Source: Crenothrix polyspora (lineage in GTDB: Bacteria > Pseudomonadota > Gammaproteobacteria > Methylococcales > Methylomonadaceae). From it: 64,000 nt of DNA. A program made the translations under genes and the position numbers. Below the pieces are notes generated by a model. That model saw nothing but the letters and a program-made list of their open reading frames with translations, did no database searches and was not told where the DNA came from. Shown here piece after piece: positions 27,121 to 37,898 of this stretch (within the stretch, counting starts at the first letter, position 1; each line of letters begins with the position of its first letter). The DNA is taken from NCBI RefSeq assembly GCF_900163755.1, contig NZ_FUKI01000126.1, positions 62,001 through 126,000 on the forward strand, read 5' to 3'.

Positions 27121-28575
27121 CCTTCGATTTCCTCCATGGCGCGTCCGCGTTAGATTACCTAGCGTAAAGGACGTGAATAATTTTTTGGCATAAACACCGT
27201 CATAATCAGAGCAGTTGGGTTATTCAAATTGAATTTTTACCCCAGTATTCTTAATTTTGTATTCATTTCAAAATGTAAAATTACCAGACATTGAAAAAAT
27301 GATTACACACTTACCTGTACATTGGTGTGTAGTAAGCATTTTTAAAATTCAGTAACAATTATTTGTTTTCACCAAAAATTAATGCTTTTGCAGTTGCTTA
27401 AAAAACACTGCATGGCGGAGTAATTTTTAAAGTCTCAACTGATGGCCTCTTAAATTTATGTAGACTAAGAGGATAACAGCATAATTTAACAAAAGCATTA
27501 TTTAGGCCAACTTTTAGAAAATTATAAATATTTAATATAGGGATATGATTGTTATAATATTTTTTATTGAATGATTTTTTTTGTATTTAAGTTGTGTCGT
27601 AAAAGAAACCAATTATTTGCGCTAGTGTTAAATTATAAAGACAACTCTATTGTGCATTTTATAAGCAGCCCTTACACAGAGGGTGGATTAGCGCCTTACA
27701 TTAAAAACTATTACACTGTTTTAGGTGTATATTTTGTTTACAATCACTGGGCTTAAGGTAGTAAAGGCTGTTATTTATTAGATAAATTACACATAATTGA
27801 GGTATATGTTGCTTGAGGCATATTGTAAAATTTAGCTAATAATTACAGTGTCTACATCGTAATGCCAATCAGTTATTTTGTCTAGTACCAATGGTAAGTA
27901 GCGGCCTACGTTAAAAATAATGCGCCGAATTACCGGTCGTCATCCAGTGCTATAGGTTGTATAAATATTTTACATTTTTGCTGTAATTGTCTTGCATACT
28001 TGTCAAAAGTAATTCTTTCATAAGCTATATTAACTATACGGCAAGACAGCGATTTTATGTTTTTTTACTGCTGATAATTACATAATAGTCAGTAATAAAA
28101 TACAAAAAACTAAAAATATATTTTATTTTAAATAAAATAATATCAAATAAAATGTGATATGTAAAAAAAATATACATAGTACTGTGCTTCAGGTAATTAA
28201 ATTAAAATGTAGCAAATATTTTACATCTGCTCTGCATTACAAGGCGTATTGCTTGATGAGATTAGGGCAGTCGGCTGTGGATTTAATGCTTACAGTCAAA
28301 GATTTTGATGCCTAACTGAGTAGCGTGGCATATGTCTTTTGTGGCCACGCAGAACAAGTGTTAATACCAATGGTGGGTGCCTATCTTATACGATTTGCCT
28401 TAATTTAAGGGCAGTGGCGTACTGTGATGGCAAAAGCGCAAGGCTTGAAATGCGTGTTTTCGCGCCTGTGTCAGCGCTTACAGTTAATATTGAGAAACCT
28501 TCTCCAAAGAGAGAAGGTTGGCTCGGGTTAGTTTAATATTTTGATTTTAATATAAAAATATACGTAAGGTGAGTA
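27121..28575. other. 1.45-kb AT-rich non-coding stretch
   Basis: No convincing gene on either strand; the short open frames here have no ribosome-binding site or recognisable sequence. TGTAAAA/TTTTACA words recur (near 27274, 27824, 27969, 28160 and 28219). A small hairpin AACCTTCTC...GAGAAGGTT lies at 28497-28520, downstream of the propeller gene. It may contain the promoter region of the exopolysaccharide initiation gene. Confidence 0.5.
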
Positions 28576-29595
28576 CTAGCGCGTATTGGTATAGCTTGCC
28601 CCTAATTGATGTTTTTGAGCCTCATTTACACCTAAATTACTCATAGACCACACTTTGCCGGTGTAAATATTGCCTACATACAGACGATAAAATTTGTCAC
28701 CACGGTTGCTGGAAAAAAAGATATTGGCGTTATCTATTGGTGCAGGATCAGAATTATCCGCATTGCAATCATTTAAGCTAAGCTCTACAGGTTGCCCCTG
28801 TAAATTGGGTAAATACCAATAGATTTGATCCATCTTGGTTAGCGCATCTTTCCAGCTAACAAAAAATAAAGCGTTATTTTTAGTGACTGGATAGTATTCA
28901 CTTAAGCCTTCTTTGCCTGTAACTAAGCTGGGTGTATCGGCAACCAATTGATTGTATTTTATTTTAAAATTGACGCGATAAATATCGCTGTTAGCCCCCG
29001 CGCCTTGGCTGTAAAAAACAGATTTACCATTGGTGGAAAAATAAGGCATTGATTCTTCTGTATCGTAACCATTATTAGTTAACCGCGAAGAAGTTCCCAG
29101 AAGCGGTGCATCTGGATTAGCAAACGTTAAGCGGCTTAGCACAATATCAGCATTATTTTTATAAACAATGTAGTTTCCGTCTGGGGAAAACTTAGGATCT
29201 TCACTCACATCGCTGGAGTCCTGAGTATGATTGGTTAAATTTATTGGCGCTAATGATGAACCTGGCTTCCAGATAAAAATATTCCATCGTGTATTTTGCT
29301 TACCCATAAAAACGATATATCGTCCGTTTGGCGAAAAATGGGCATTCATGGGATCTTCAATATTCCAAGAAGCTTGATTTAATTGCACTAAAGTATTAGT
29401 ACGAAAATTTTTTAAAAATAAATTGGATGATCCGCTGCCATAGTCGCTATACGAGTGATAAATCAATCTACCGCGTAATGACTGCGGAAATTTTGAATCG
29501 GATTGTAACACTGGGCTAGAGGTACATTGCGCGTAACTGGTAAAACTAGCCATTAAAGATGACACGATAATAGGTAAAATTAAGAGTGTTTTCAT
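28576..29595 (-). CDS. secreted TolB-like (PD40) beta-propeller protein
   Basis: 339 residues with a signal peptide (MKTLLILPIIVSSLMASFTS, cleavage after SYA). Repeated PD40/WD40-like blade motifs are visible: MNAHFSPNGRYIVFMGKQN, EDPKFSPDGNYIVYKNNADI, ESMPYFSTNGKSVFYSQG and ANIFFSSNRGDKFYRLYV. This pattern resembles the TolB C-terminal propeller but without the TolB N-terminal domain. It is probably periplasmic or exported and protein-binding. It stands alone; a Tol-Pal role is not supported by context. No PEP-CTERM tail is present. Confidence 0.75.
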   Translation of the reverse strand: MKTLLILPIIVSSLMASFTSYAQCTSSPVLQSDSKFPQSLRGRLIYHSYSDYGSGSSNLFLKNFRTNTLVQLNQASWNIEDPMNAHFSPNGRYIVFMGKQNTRWNIFIWKPGSSLAPINLTNHTQDSSDVSEDPKFSPDGNYIVYKNNADIVLSRLTFANPDAPLLGTSSRLTNNGYDTEESMPYFSTNGKSVFYSQGAGANSDIYRVNFKIKYNQLVADTPSLVTGKEGLSEYYPVTKNNALFFVSWKDALTKMDQIYWYLPNLQGQPVELSLNDCNADNSDPAPIDNANIFFSSNRGDKFYRLYVGNIYTGKVWSMSNLGVNEAQKHQLGASYTNTR

Positions 29596-30261
29596 AGTGT
29601 TTTTTAGTTAGGTTAAGGTGTTATAAAGTTTTCGAACCGATGTGTTTTTATGGCCTTAAGTTATGAAAACGCGCTTGTTGTCTGTTTAAGAGTGGTTTCT
29701 AAAAACACAGTAATTCAAGCTAAATTCATAGATAATTTATTTTATTACTGATGATTAATAGCTTAGATGAACTGCCGATTTGCTTCCGTGACGCAGTTCA
29801 CAAAAGCATTATTCTTCTTGGGGATTTACAAAATAATTCAGCTAACGAAGCTGCATTCAGTAAATGGGCAAAAATAATTGAATGCCGTGAGCAGAAAAAG
29901 ATATTTTAGATGTTATGTGTAAAGATATTTTTAACTGTATGTGTAATAAGGTGTTGCAGGTTTTGTTGTTAGGTTGATAGGAAATATAAATATAAGTTAT
30001 TGATTAAAATATATTTTTATTGGTATTTTACGATAAATGCGGGGTCAATTTTTGGATGTCATGATTGTGTGAGTGGTGATTTTGTTTTTTTATTTTACAC
30101 TATGTGCTTAATAAAATAACATGTGTCTATAAAATTTATTATGGTCACTAAGATATCGGTATCGCCGGTGTGGTTTATTCACATGATTACAATCCTGATA
30201 ACTGAAGCACACGCAACCCTGTTAAAATGAAAAAACTTTTCACCAAAAAACGACACCCTCC
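29596..30261. other. AT-rich intergenic stretch upstream of valS
   Basis: It separates the divergent propeller gene and valS. It holds one possible small frame (29751-29909) and otherwise nothing recognised. Confidence 0.4.
29751..29909 (+). CDS. possible small protein, 52 residues
   Basis: The ATG at 29751 opens a frame with protein-like composition (MINSLDELPICFRDAVHKSI, then ILLGDLQNNSANEAAFSKWA). It ends at a TAG (29907-29909). No ribosome-binding site precedes the start, so it may equally be a fragment of a larger lost gene. No family recognised. Confidence 0.2.
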   Translation: MINSLDELPICFRDAVHKSIILLGDLQNNSANEAAFSKWAKIIECREQKKIF

Positions 30262-33057
30262 ATGGAAAAAACCTACGCACCGCATTCAATAGAACAACGC
30301 TGGTATCAAACTTGGGAGCAAAACGGTTACTTTGCCGCCAAGCCCGACGGCGAATCGTATTGCATTATGATCCCTCCACCCAACGTTACTGGCAGCTTGC
30401 ACATGGGGCACGCCTTTCAAGACACCATCATGGATGCGCTCACACGATATCATCGTATGAAAGGCTGTAGCACCTTATGGCAAGCGGGCACTGACCACGC
30501 AGGCATTGCTACGCAAATGGTGGTGGAGCGCTTATGCAATGCCGAAGGCAAAACCCGCCATGATTACGGGCGTGAAAAATTCATCGAAAAAGTCTGGCAA
30601 TGGAAAGAAGAGTCCGGCGGCACGATTACCCGGCAATTACGTCGCATGGGGTCTTCTTTGGATTGGAATCGCGAGCGCTTTACTATGGACGATGGCATGT
30701 CCGATGCCGTACAGGAAGTGTTTATCCGCCTGCATGAAGAAGGCCTGATCTATCGCGGCAAACGCCTGGTGAACTGGGATCCGGTTTTGCATACCGCTGT
30801 TTCTGACCTGGAAGTGTTGTCCGAAGAAGAAAATGGCTTTATGTGGCACATACGCTACCCGTTGTCCAATGGACTAGGCCATTTGATTGTCGCCACCACC
30901 CGTCCCGAAACCCTGCTCGGTGATGCGGCGGTGGCCATCCACCCTGACGATGAGCGGTATAAGCATTTGCTGGGTGAATTTGTGGAGCTGCCGCTCACGG
31001 GCCGACGTATTCCGATTATTGCTGATGACTATGTTGACCCTGCTTTTGGTACCGGCTGCGTAAAAATTACCCCCGCGCATGATTTTAACGATTACGAGGT
31101 CTGGACACGTCACCGCCATACGTCAGTTGTACAAGACTTGCCACACGGCGGCTTAATCAATATTTTTACCAAAGATGCCCGTGTGGCGGCTGATGAATTA
31201 ATACCTGTCTGCTATCAAGGTTTGGATCGCTTTGAAGCCCGTAAGCAAATGGTCGCTGATCTTGAAGCGCAAGGCTTACTGGAAAAAATTGCCGATCATA
31301 AATTAATGGTGCCGCGCGGTGACCGCACCAACAGCGTTATTGAACCGCTATTGACTGATCAGTGGTATGTCAAAGTTGCGCCGTTAGCAGAGCCTGCGAT
31401 TGCTGCTGTCGAAAACGGCGACATTAAGTTTGTGCCCGACAACTGGAAAAACACCTATTTTGATTGGATGCGTAACATTCAAGATTGGTGTATCTCACGG
31501 CAAATTTGGTGGGGACATAGAATTCCTGCTTGGTACGATGAGCTGGGCAATATTTACGTGGGACAATCGGAGCAGGCCATCCGTGATAAACACGGCTTAG
31601 CCGCCGATTATCGGCTCAAACAAGATGAAGATGTGCTCGATACCTGGTTTTCATCGGCGTTATGGCCGTTTTCTACCTTGGGCTGGCCGGAACAAACACC
31701 AGAACTGGCCAAGCATTACCCGACCAGTGTTCTAGTTACCGGCTTTGATATCATCTTTTTCTGGGTGGCGCGGATGATTATGATGGGTCTCAAGTTCCAA
31801 GGCACAGTGCCGTTTAAAGAAGTCTATATACACGGTTTGGTACGCGATGCCGAAGGCCAGAAAATGTCCAAGTCCAAGGGCAATGTGCTAGATCCTATCG
31901 ACATCATTGACGGCATAGATTTAGAAGCGCTGGTCAGCAAGCGGGTTTCCGGCATGATGCAGCCGCATTTGGCGAAAAAAATCGAGCAAGCCACCCGCAA
32001 GCAGTTCCCTGATGGTATCCAGTCGTACGGCACCGATGCCTTGCGCTTTACTTTTGCCTCTTTGGCATCAACAGGCCGCGATATTCGTTTTGATTTGGCG
32101 CGTACCGAAGGTTACCGTAATTTCTGTAACAAACTGTGGAATGCGTCGCGCTTTGTATTAATGAATACCGAAGATCAGGATAACGGCTTATCCGGCGAAA
32201 CCTGCCAGTATAGCCAAGTAGATCAATGGATTAATACCCAGTTAAACCAGGTAATTGCTGAAACCTGCAAAGCCATAGACCACTACCGTTTTGACTTGGC
32301 CGCCCAAGCCATCTACGACTTTACTTGGAATGCGTTTTGCGACTGGTATTTGGAGCTTGCAAAAATCTCCCTGCAATCAGACGATGCCGCGTTGCAACGT
32401 GGCACGCGTAAAACCTTGTTGACAGTATTGGAAAAACTGCTGCGTTTGGCACACCCCATTATGCCGTTTATTACCGAAGAAATCTGGCAAACGGTAGCGC
32501 CGCTTGCGGGTATTCACGCAGATACCATCATGTTGCAGGCGTATCCGAGTGTGGATGAAGCCCAAAATGATCTGGATGCGGTGGCTAACATTAACTGGAT
32601 GATGCAGTTTATTTTAGGGGTGCGCCGTATCCGAGGCGAAATGAATATTGCCCCCGGTAAGCCTTTACCTGTGCTGCTAAAAAATGGCTCTGCTAGCGAT
32701 CAGCACAGCGTCACTCGCAACGAAGTTTACTTACAAAAAATGGCCAGGCTAGAATCAATAACCTGGCTACAAGACCATGAAATTGCGCCAGAATCTGCGA
32801 TGGCACTGCTCGGCGATATGCAAATATTAATCCCGATGGCAGGTTTAATTGATAAACATGCCGAATTGGCGAGACTGGCAAAAGAAATTCAGCGTATTAA
32901 AAATGATTTGCCGCGTATTGAGGGCAAATTAAGCAATCCGGCTTTTGTCGATAAAGCGCCACCCGAAGTCATTGATAAAGAAAAAACAAAATTAGTGGAG
33001 TTAAACTCTTTGCTGCATAATCTTGAACAACAACAACTTAAAATTCAAAACTTGTAA
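30262..33057 (+). CDS. valS: valyl-tRNA synthetase
   Basis: 931 residues, full length. The HIGH-type motif is HMGH (47-50, in [13 protein letters not shown]), and KMSKS is at 534-538. The CP1 editing domain is present ([20 protein letters not shown]). A C-terminal coiled-coil arm ([20 protein letters not shown]) completes the protein. It charges tRNA-Val and edits mischarged Thr. The usual pepA-holC neighbours are absent. Two hairpins follow the stop codon. Confidence 0.98.
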   Translation: MEKTYAPHSIEQRWYQTWEQNGYFAAKPDGESYCIMIPPPNVTGSLHMGHAFQDTIMDALTRYHRMKGCSTLWQAGTDHAGIATQMVVERLCNAEGKTRHDYGREKFIEKVWQWKEESGGTITRQLRRMGSSLDWNRERFTMDDGMSDAVQEVFIRLHEEGLIYRGKRLVNWDPVLHTAVSDLEVLSEEENGFMWHIRYPLSNGLGHLIVATTRPETLLGDAAVAIHPDDERYKHLLGEFVELPLTGRRIPIIADDYVDPAFGTGCVKITPAHDFNDYEVWTRHRHTSVVQDLPHGGLINIFTKDARVAADELIPVCYQGLDRFEARKQMVADLEAQGLLEKIADHKLMVPRGDRTNSVIEPLLTDQWYVKVAPLAEPAIAAVENGDIKFVPDNWKNTYFDWMRNIQDWCISRQIWWGHRIPAWYDELGNIYVGQSEQAIRDKHGLAADYRLKQDEDVLDTWFSSALWPFSTLGWPEQTPELAKHYPTSVLVTGFDIIFFWVARMIMMGLKFQGTVPFKEVYIHGLVRDAEGQKMSKSKGNVLDPIDIIDGIDLEALVSKRVSGMMQPHLAKKIEQATRKQFPDGIQSYGTDALRFTFASLASTGRDIRFDLARTEGYRNFCNKLWNASRFVLMNTEDQDNGLSGETCQYSQVDQWINTQLNQVIAETCKAIDHYRFDLAAQAIYDFTWNAFCDWYLELAKISLQSDDAALQRGTRKTLLTVLEKLLRLAHPIMPFITEEIWQTVAPLAGIHADTIMLQAYPSVDEAQNDLDAVANINWMMQFILGVRRIRGEMNIAPGKPLPVLLKNGSASDQHSVTRNEVYLQKMARLESITWLQDHEIAPESAMALLGDMQILIPMAGLIDKHAELARLAKEIQRIKNDLPRIEGKLSNPAFVDKAPPEVIDKEKTKLVELNSLLHNLEQQQLKIQNL

Positions 33058-33095
33058 AATATGACGTGAGTTGGTAGCAGATTTACGTTTTGTTA

Positions 33096-33212
33096 ATCGT
33101 AGGTGGGGTGAGATGACGCACTCCAACCTGCGATGCCGAATAGGTGTCATCACACGCCACAGCATTAACATTTTGTAAGGTAGCGCTACAGTAAATAGCT
33201 CACGCGCTACCC
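33096..33212. other. two hairpins in the valS-pilB intergenic region
   Basis: The first (33096-33134) pairs ATCGTAGGTGGGGTG with CACTCCAACCTGCGAT. The second (33179-33212) pairs AGGTAGCG with CGCTACCCT. They lack long T-runs, so they are not textbook terminators. The rest of 33058-33406 shows no gene. Confidence 0.35.
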
Positions 33213-33406
33213 TCATATTAACTTTTATGCCGTCTACAGTTTAACCGTACACATCAAACGATTGATACACCAACAGCAAACACTGTAAAGGTTTGTATTG
33301 GCGAGCTAGGAATCTAGGTAAAAACGGACATAATTGGCTTATAGATTGAATAAAACCAATATTTCATCTATATTTTTCTTGTTACATCTCACTTGATATT
33401 TATCTT

Positions 33407-35122
33407 ATGGCAACTGCACCAATAGATTTTCGCCTCAGCGGTCTTACTAACTGTTTAATTCAAGAAGGCTTGCTGTCTGAAAGCAATGCAAAACTACACG
33501 CTCAGGAAGCAAAAAAAAATAAGCAGTCTTTAATCAGTTACCTTGTTGCTGCTAAATTGGTAGACAGTAAAACTGTTGCTAACCTTGCCATGACAGCATT
33601 CGGCATTCCGTTTTTCGATCTAGATGCTATTGATAAGGCGCATCTTCCCATTAATCTGGTCAGTGAGGTATTAATTCGTAAACATAATGCCTTGCCATTG
33701 TATAAGCGTGGCAAGACTTTGTATATTGCAATGTCTGATCCGACTAATTTACAAGCTTTAGATGATATAAAATTTCAAAGTCGGCTTAATCCAGAGACTA
33801 TACTGGTAGAAGAAAATAAATTGGTTAATGCCATTGAGTCGTCGCTGGAATTGGTCAATACGGTCATGTCCGATTTAATGGATTCTGATTTGGATAATTT
33901 GGTCACTTCGTCCGGCAGCGAGGATGACAACCCTAAAGATAACATTAATGGCGACATTGAAGATGCACCGATTGTGCGTTTTGTTAATAAAATTTTGTTG
34001 GATGCTATCAAAAAAGGTGTCTCTGATATTCATATGGAGCCGTATGAAAAGAACTTCCGTATTCGCTTTAGAGCTGACGGCATTTTGTTTACCGTGCCTA
34101 GCCCACCGGCCAATATCGCCAGTAGAATTATTTCCCGTATAAAAGTCATGTCTAAAATGGACATTGCTGAGCGTCGCATTCCTCAAGATGGGCGCATTAA
34201 ATTAAACATCTCTAAAACCCGCGCCCTTGATTTTCGGGTTAATACCTGCCCCACTTTGTTTGGCGAAAAAGTAGTTTTGCGGATTCTCGATTCCACTTCC
34301 GCACACATAGGTATTGAAAAACTGGGTTTTGAACCCGAACAAGAGCGGTTGTTTATGGCGGCTATCAACAAGCCTTATGGCATGGTATTAGTGACAGGCC
34401 CCACCGGTAGCGGTAAAACCGTGACGTTATACACGGGTTTAAACTTACTCAACAGTGTTGAGCGTAATATTTCCACGGCGGAAGATCCGGTGGAAATTAC
34501 CGTAGAGGGTATTAATCAGGTTAACGTTAATCCTAAGGCAGGTTTAACCTTTGCCAGTGCATTACGGGCTTTTTTACGTCAAGATCCAGACATTATTATG
34601 GTGGGTGAAATACGCGACTTAGAAACCGCCGAAATTGCGGTAAAAGCCGCTCAGACGGGGCATTTAGTGTTGTCGACACTGCATACCAACGACGCACCAC
34701 AAACGCTAAACCGATTGGTACAAATGGGCATAGAGCCGTTTAATATTGTGTCAGCGGTTAATTTGATTATGGCGCAGCGTTTGGCAAGACGGCTGTGTGA
34801 GCACTGCAAAATTTCTGTTGATTACCCTGACAGCGTTCTCAAATCCATCGGCTTTACCGATGCAGAACTTGCCACTATTACTATCTACGGCCCAGTAGGT
34901 TGCGATAATTGCACCAACGGCTATAAAGGTCGCGTAGGTATTTATCAGGTGATGACCTTAAGCGAAAAAATGCGCCAAATTATCTTGGAAGGCGGTAATG
35001 CCATGCAAATAGCCGATCAAGCTGCCGCAGAAGGTATTAATGATTTACGTGCATCAGGCTTAAATAAGGTACGTGCGGGCATCACCAGTCTTGAAGAAAT
35101 TGACCGAGTTACTAAGGATTAA
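33407..35122 (+). CDS. pilB: type IV pilus assembly ATPase PilB
   Basis: 571 residues. The N-terminal MshEN-type domain is followed by the secretion ATPase core: Walker A GPTGSGKT (331-338), Asp box EDPVEI, Walker B IIMVGEIRDLETAEIA and His box GHLVLSTLHTNDA. A tetra-cysteine zinc site is formed by CEHC and CDNC near residues 465-505. PilB drives pilus extension at the inner membrane. It is the first gene of pilBCD-coaE-zapD-yacG, with a 2-bp gap to pilC. No pilA is present upstream; 350 bp of non-coding DNA separates it from valS. Confidence 0.97.
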   Translation: MATAPIDFRLSGLTNCLIQEGLLSESNAKLHAQEAKKNKQSLISYLVAAKLVDSKTVANLAMTAFGIPFFDLDAIDKAHLPINLVSEVLIRKHNALPLYKRGKTLYIAMSDPTNLQALDDIKFQSRLNPETILVEENKLVNAIESSLELVNTVMSDLMDSDLDNLVTSSGSEDDNPKDNINGDIEDAPIVRFVNKILLDAIKKGVSDIHMEPYEKNFRIRFRADGILFTVPSPPANIASRIISRIKVMSKMDIAERRIPQDGRIKLNISKTRALDFRVNTCPTLFGEKVVLRILDSTSAHIGIEKLGFEPEQERLFMAAINKPYGMVLVTGPTGSGKTVTLYTGLNLLNSVERNISTAEDPVEITVEGINQVNVNPKAGLTFASALRAFLRQDPDIIMVGEIRDLETAEIAVKAAQTGHLVLSTLHTNDAPQTLNRLVQMGIEPFNIVSAVNLIMAQRLARRLCEHCKISVDYPDSVLKSIGFTDAELATITIYGPVGCDNCTNGYKGRVGIYQVMTLSEKMRQIILEGGNAMQIADQAAAEGINDLRASGLNKVRAGITSLEEIDRVTKD

Positions 35123-35124
35123 TC

Positions 35125-36345
35125 ATGGCAGAACAAACTGATCAACTGAGTTTTACTTGGGAGGGTAAGGATAAAACCGGTAAAAGAACCAAAGGAGAAG
35201 TCGCTGCCAAGAGCGAAACCGTTGCGCGTGCGGAATTAAGGCGACAGGGCATTAAAGTTATTACTTTAAAAACCAAATCAAAATCCTTATTTAGTCCGCG
35301 CACACGTCCCATTACCCCTGCGGATATTGCTATTTTTTCTCGGCAACTGGCTACCATGCTCGGCGCTGGCGTACCATTAGTACAGGCGTTTGATATTGTT
35401 GCCAGAGGCCATGAAAATCCCAGCATGCAAAATATGTTACTGAGTGTAAAAGCCGATGTTGAAGGCGGTGATACTTTAACTGAGGCATTGAGTAAAAAGC
35501 CGCTGTATTTTGATGAGTTATTTTGTAACTTGGTAAGAGCTGGTGAACATGCCGGTATTTTGGAGACGCTTTTAGATAAAATAGCGACTTACAAAGAAAA
35601 AACCGAGTCCATGAAGAAAAAAATCAAAAAAGCTTTAACCTATCCCGCTGCGGTATTGGTGGTGGCTTTTGTGGTGACGGTAATTTTATTACTGTTTGTG
35701 GTACCTGTTTTTGAAGATTTATTTAAAAGTTTTGGTGCAGATTTACCAGGTTTTACCCGCATGGTTATTAATATGTCGGAATGGATGCAAGAATGGTGGT
35801 GGATTGTTATTGCGGCTATTGTTGGTGCGGTGTACACCTTTTCATATTTTAAAAAACGCTCACGAAAATTTTGCCATGCACTGGATCGTACTTTATTAAA
35901 AATACCCGTGGTAGGTTTAATTTTAAATAAATCGGCCGTCGCGCGTTTTGCAAGAACCTTATCTACCATGTCAGCTGCTGGTGTACCGCTTGTCGATGCC
36001 TTGGAATCTGTAGCCGGCGCATGCGGTAATATTATCTATTCTGATGCGGTGTTAAAAATGCGTGAAGAAGTTGCTACCGGTCAGCGCTTACAATTTGCCA
36101 TGCAACAAACTTCTTTATTTCCGCATATGGTGCAGCAAATGGTGGCTATTGGTGAAGAATCCGGTTCTATTGATTCAATGTTAGCAAAAGTGGCTGATTT
36201 TTATGAGGAAGATGTGGATAATCTTATCGACAATTTAAGCAGCTTAATGGAACCTTTAATTATGGTTATTTTAGGTATTTTAGTGGGTGGTTTAATTGTC
36301 GCTATGTATTTGCCTATTTTCAAAATGGGCGCAGCGGTTGGTTGA
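35125..36345 (+). CDS. pilC: type IV pilus inner-membrane platform protein PilC
   Basis: 406 residues. Two T2SF domains are visible, with the repeated motifs FSRQLATMLGAGVPLVQAFD and FARTLSTMSAAGVPLVDALE. Three membrane segments are present (AAVLVVAFVVTVILLLFVVP, WWWIVIAAIVGAVYTF, and a last VILGILVGGLIVAMYLPIF). It forms the platform on which PilB works. Gap of 2 bp to pilB; pilD follows after 78 bp. Confidence 0.97.
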   Translation: MAEQTDQLSFTWEGKDKTGKRTKGEVAAKSETVARAELRRQGIKVITLKTKSKSLFSPRTRPITPADIAIFSRQLATMLGAGVPLVQAFDIVARGHENPSMQNMLLSVKADVEGGDTLTEALSKKPLYFDELFCNLVRAGEHAGILETLLDKIATYKEKTESMKKKIKKALTYPAAVLVVAFVVTVILLLFVVPVFEDLFKSFGADLPGFTRMVINMSEWMQEWWWIVIAAIVGAVYTFSYFKKRSRKFCHALDRTLLKIPVVGLILNKSAVARFARTLSTMSAAGVPLVDALESVAGACGNIIYSDAVLKMREEVATGQRLQFAMQQTSLFPHMVQQMVAIGEESGSIDSMLAKVADFYEEDVDNLIDNLSSLMEPLIMVILGILVGGLIVAMYLPIFKMGAAVG

Positions 36346-36423
36346 TGTATTTTTACGGAGTAGGTCATTGTTAATACATAAGATATTCGCTAGCATACTG
36401 GGTTAACCTGTGTTAAAAAAATC

Positions 36424-37293
36424 ATGACTTTAGCATCTTTATCACCTTATTTATTTTCCATGCTGATCGGTGTTATCGGTTTGCTGGTCGGTAGTTTTCT
36501 TAACGTACTTATTTACCGGCTACCCATTATGATGCGCCGTGATTGGCGTAATGAATGTGCAGAATATTTACAAATTTCAATTGATAGCACCGACGATATT
36601 GAGCAGCCGTTTAATTTGGTTTTACCTTTATCACGCTGTTCGGCGTGTAAGGTTGCTATCAAACCGTATCAAAACATTCCTGTCATCAGTTATGTTTTGT
36701 TAAAGGGGTGTTGTGCAAGTTGTAGGCAGCCGATTTCACTGCGCTACCCTGCCATTGAAATACTGACGGCGCTGGTTTCGGTGCTGGTTGCTTGGCGTTT
36801 TGGTTACTCTTTGCAAACCGTGTTTGCGTTATTATTGAGCTGGTCTTTAATCAGTTTGAGTTTTATTGATATTGATCAGCAGTTATTACCCGACTCCATT
36901 ACCTTGCCCATGCTTTGGCTGGGTTTAATAGTAAGTGTTTTTTCTGTGTTTTGTGCGGCAAATACCAGTATTATCGGCGCTGCGGCGGGCTATTTAGTGT
37001 TGTGGAGTGTTTATCATGTATTTAAACTGGCAACCGGCAAAGAAGGCATGGGTTATGGCGACTTTAAATTACTGGCTTTATTGGGGGCGTGGCTAGGCTG
37101 GCAGGCTTTACCGATGATTGTCTTATTATCGTCACTGGTCGGTGCTATTATTGGCAGTGCTATGATTATTTTTGGTAATCGTGATCGTAACACAGCGATT
37201 CCTTTTGGGCCTTATTTAGCGGTTGCAGGTTGGATAGCACTGATCTGGGGCAAGCAGATTAATGCGCTATACTTAAGTGCAGTGGGCTTATAA
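36424..37293 (+). CDS. pilD: prepilin peptidase / N-methyltransferase PilD
   Basis: 289 residues. The cytoplasmic zinc loop has CxxC pairs at 72/75 and 97/100. Catalytic aspartates lie in FIDIDQQLLPDSI (about 149-151) and GYGDFK (Asp213). Several membrane helices surround them. It cleaves and methylates prepilins and type II pseudopilins. Gap of 2 bp to coaE, so both are in one operon. Confidence 0.96.
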   Translation: MTLASLSPYLFSMLIGVIGLLVGSFLNVLIYRLPIMMRRDWRNECAEYLQISIDSTDDIEQPFNLVLPLSRCSACKVAIKPYQNIPVISYVLLKGCCASCRQPISLRYPAIEILTALVSVLVAWRFGYSLQTVFALLLSWSLISLSFIDIDQQLLPDSITLPMLWLGLIVSVFSVFCAANTSIIGAAAGYLVLWSVYHVFKLATGKEGMGYGDFKLLALLGAWLGWQALPMIVLLSSLVGAIIGSAMIIFGNRDRNTAIPFGPYLAVAGWIALIWGKQINALYLSAVGL

Positions 37294-37295
37294 CA

Positions 37296-37892
37296 ATGCT
37301 TAAAATTGGTTTAACAGGCGGTATCGGCAGTGGCAAAACCACGGTTACCCAATTATTCGCAGCGCTTAATGTCCCCATTATTGATGCAGATGAGCTGGCT
37401 CACCAATTGGTTGCAGTAGGGCAACCTGCGTTGAAGCGTATCCAAACAGAATTTGGTGCGGCGGTTATTAATGCAGATGGGTCATTAAATCGAAAAGAAA
37501 TGCGAGAGCGTATTTTTTCAGATGCAGCAGCCAAAAACACACTGGAGGTAATTTTACATCCGTTAATTTATGCGGCTATACAGGCAAAAATTAACCAGCT
37601 CACGGCGGCTTATTGCATAATTTGCGTGCCCTTGTTATTTGAAACCCAGATGACCGCCATTGCCGATAGAATATTAATTATTGATTGCCCCGTAGGGCAG
37701 CAGATAGAACGCGTTAAACTGAGAGATCAACTGACGCGTGAAAAAATTCAGGCGATCATCGACAGCCAGATAAGCAGGGAAAATAGATTGTCAAAAGCCG
37801 ATGATATTATTAATAACTCAGCAACGGACGCTGACCTTGGCCAACAAGTTAAGGCGCTGCACCATTTATATATCTCATTAAGTACACTTTAG
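37296..37892 (+). CDS. coaE: dephospho-CoA kinase
   Basis: 198 residues, normal length. The P-loop GGIGSGKTT (9-17) and DADELAHQLV are typical. It phosphorylates dephospho-CoA to coenzyme A in the cytoplasm. The position between pilD and zapD is the common gammaproteobacterial order. Confidence 0.96.
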   Translation: MLKIGLTGGIGSGKTTVTQLFAALNVPIIDADELAHQLVAVGQPALKRIQTEFGAAVINADGSLNRKEMRERIFSDAAAKNTLEVILHPLIYAAIQAKINQLTAAYCIICVPLLFETQMTAIADRILIIDCPVGQQIERVKLRDQLTREKIQAIIDSQISRENRLSKADDIINNSATDADLGQQVKALHHLYISLSTL

Positions 37893-37898
37893 GATAAA

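Noticed and set aside
28339-28536. Open frames at 27571-27756 and 28339-28536.
   Set aside because: No ribosome-binding site, odd composition and no recognisable family; judged chance frames in AT-rich DNA.
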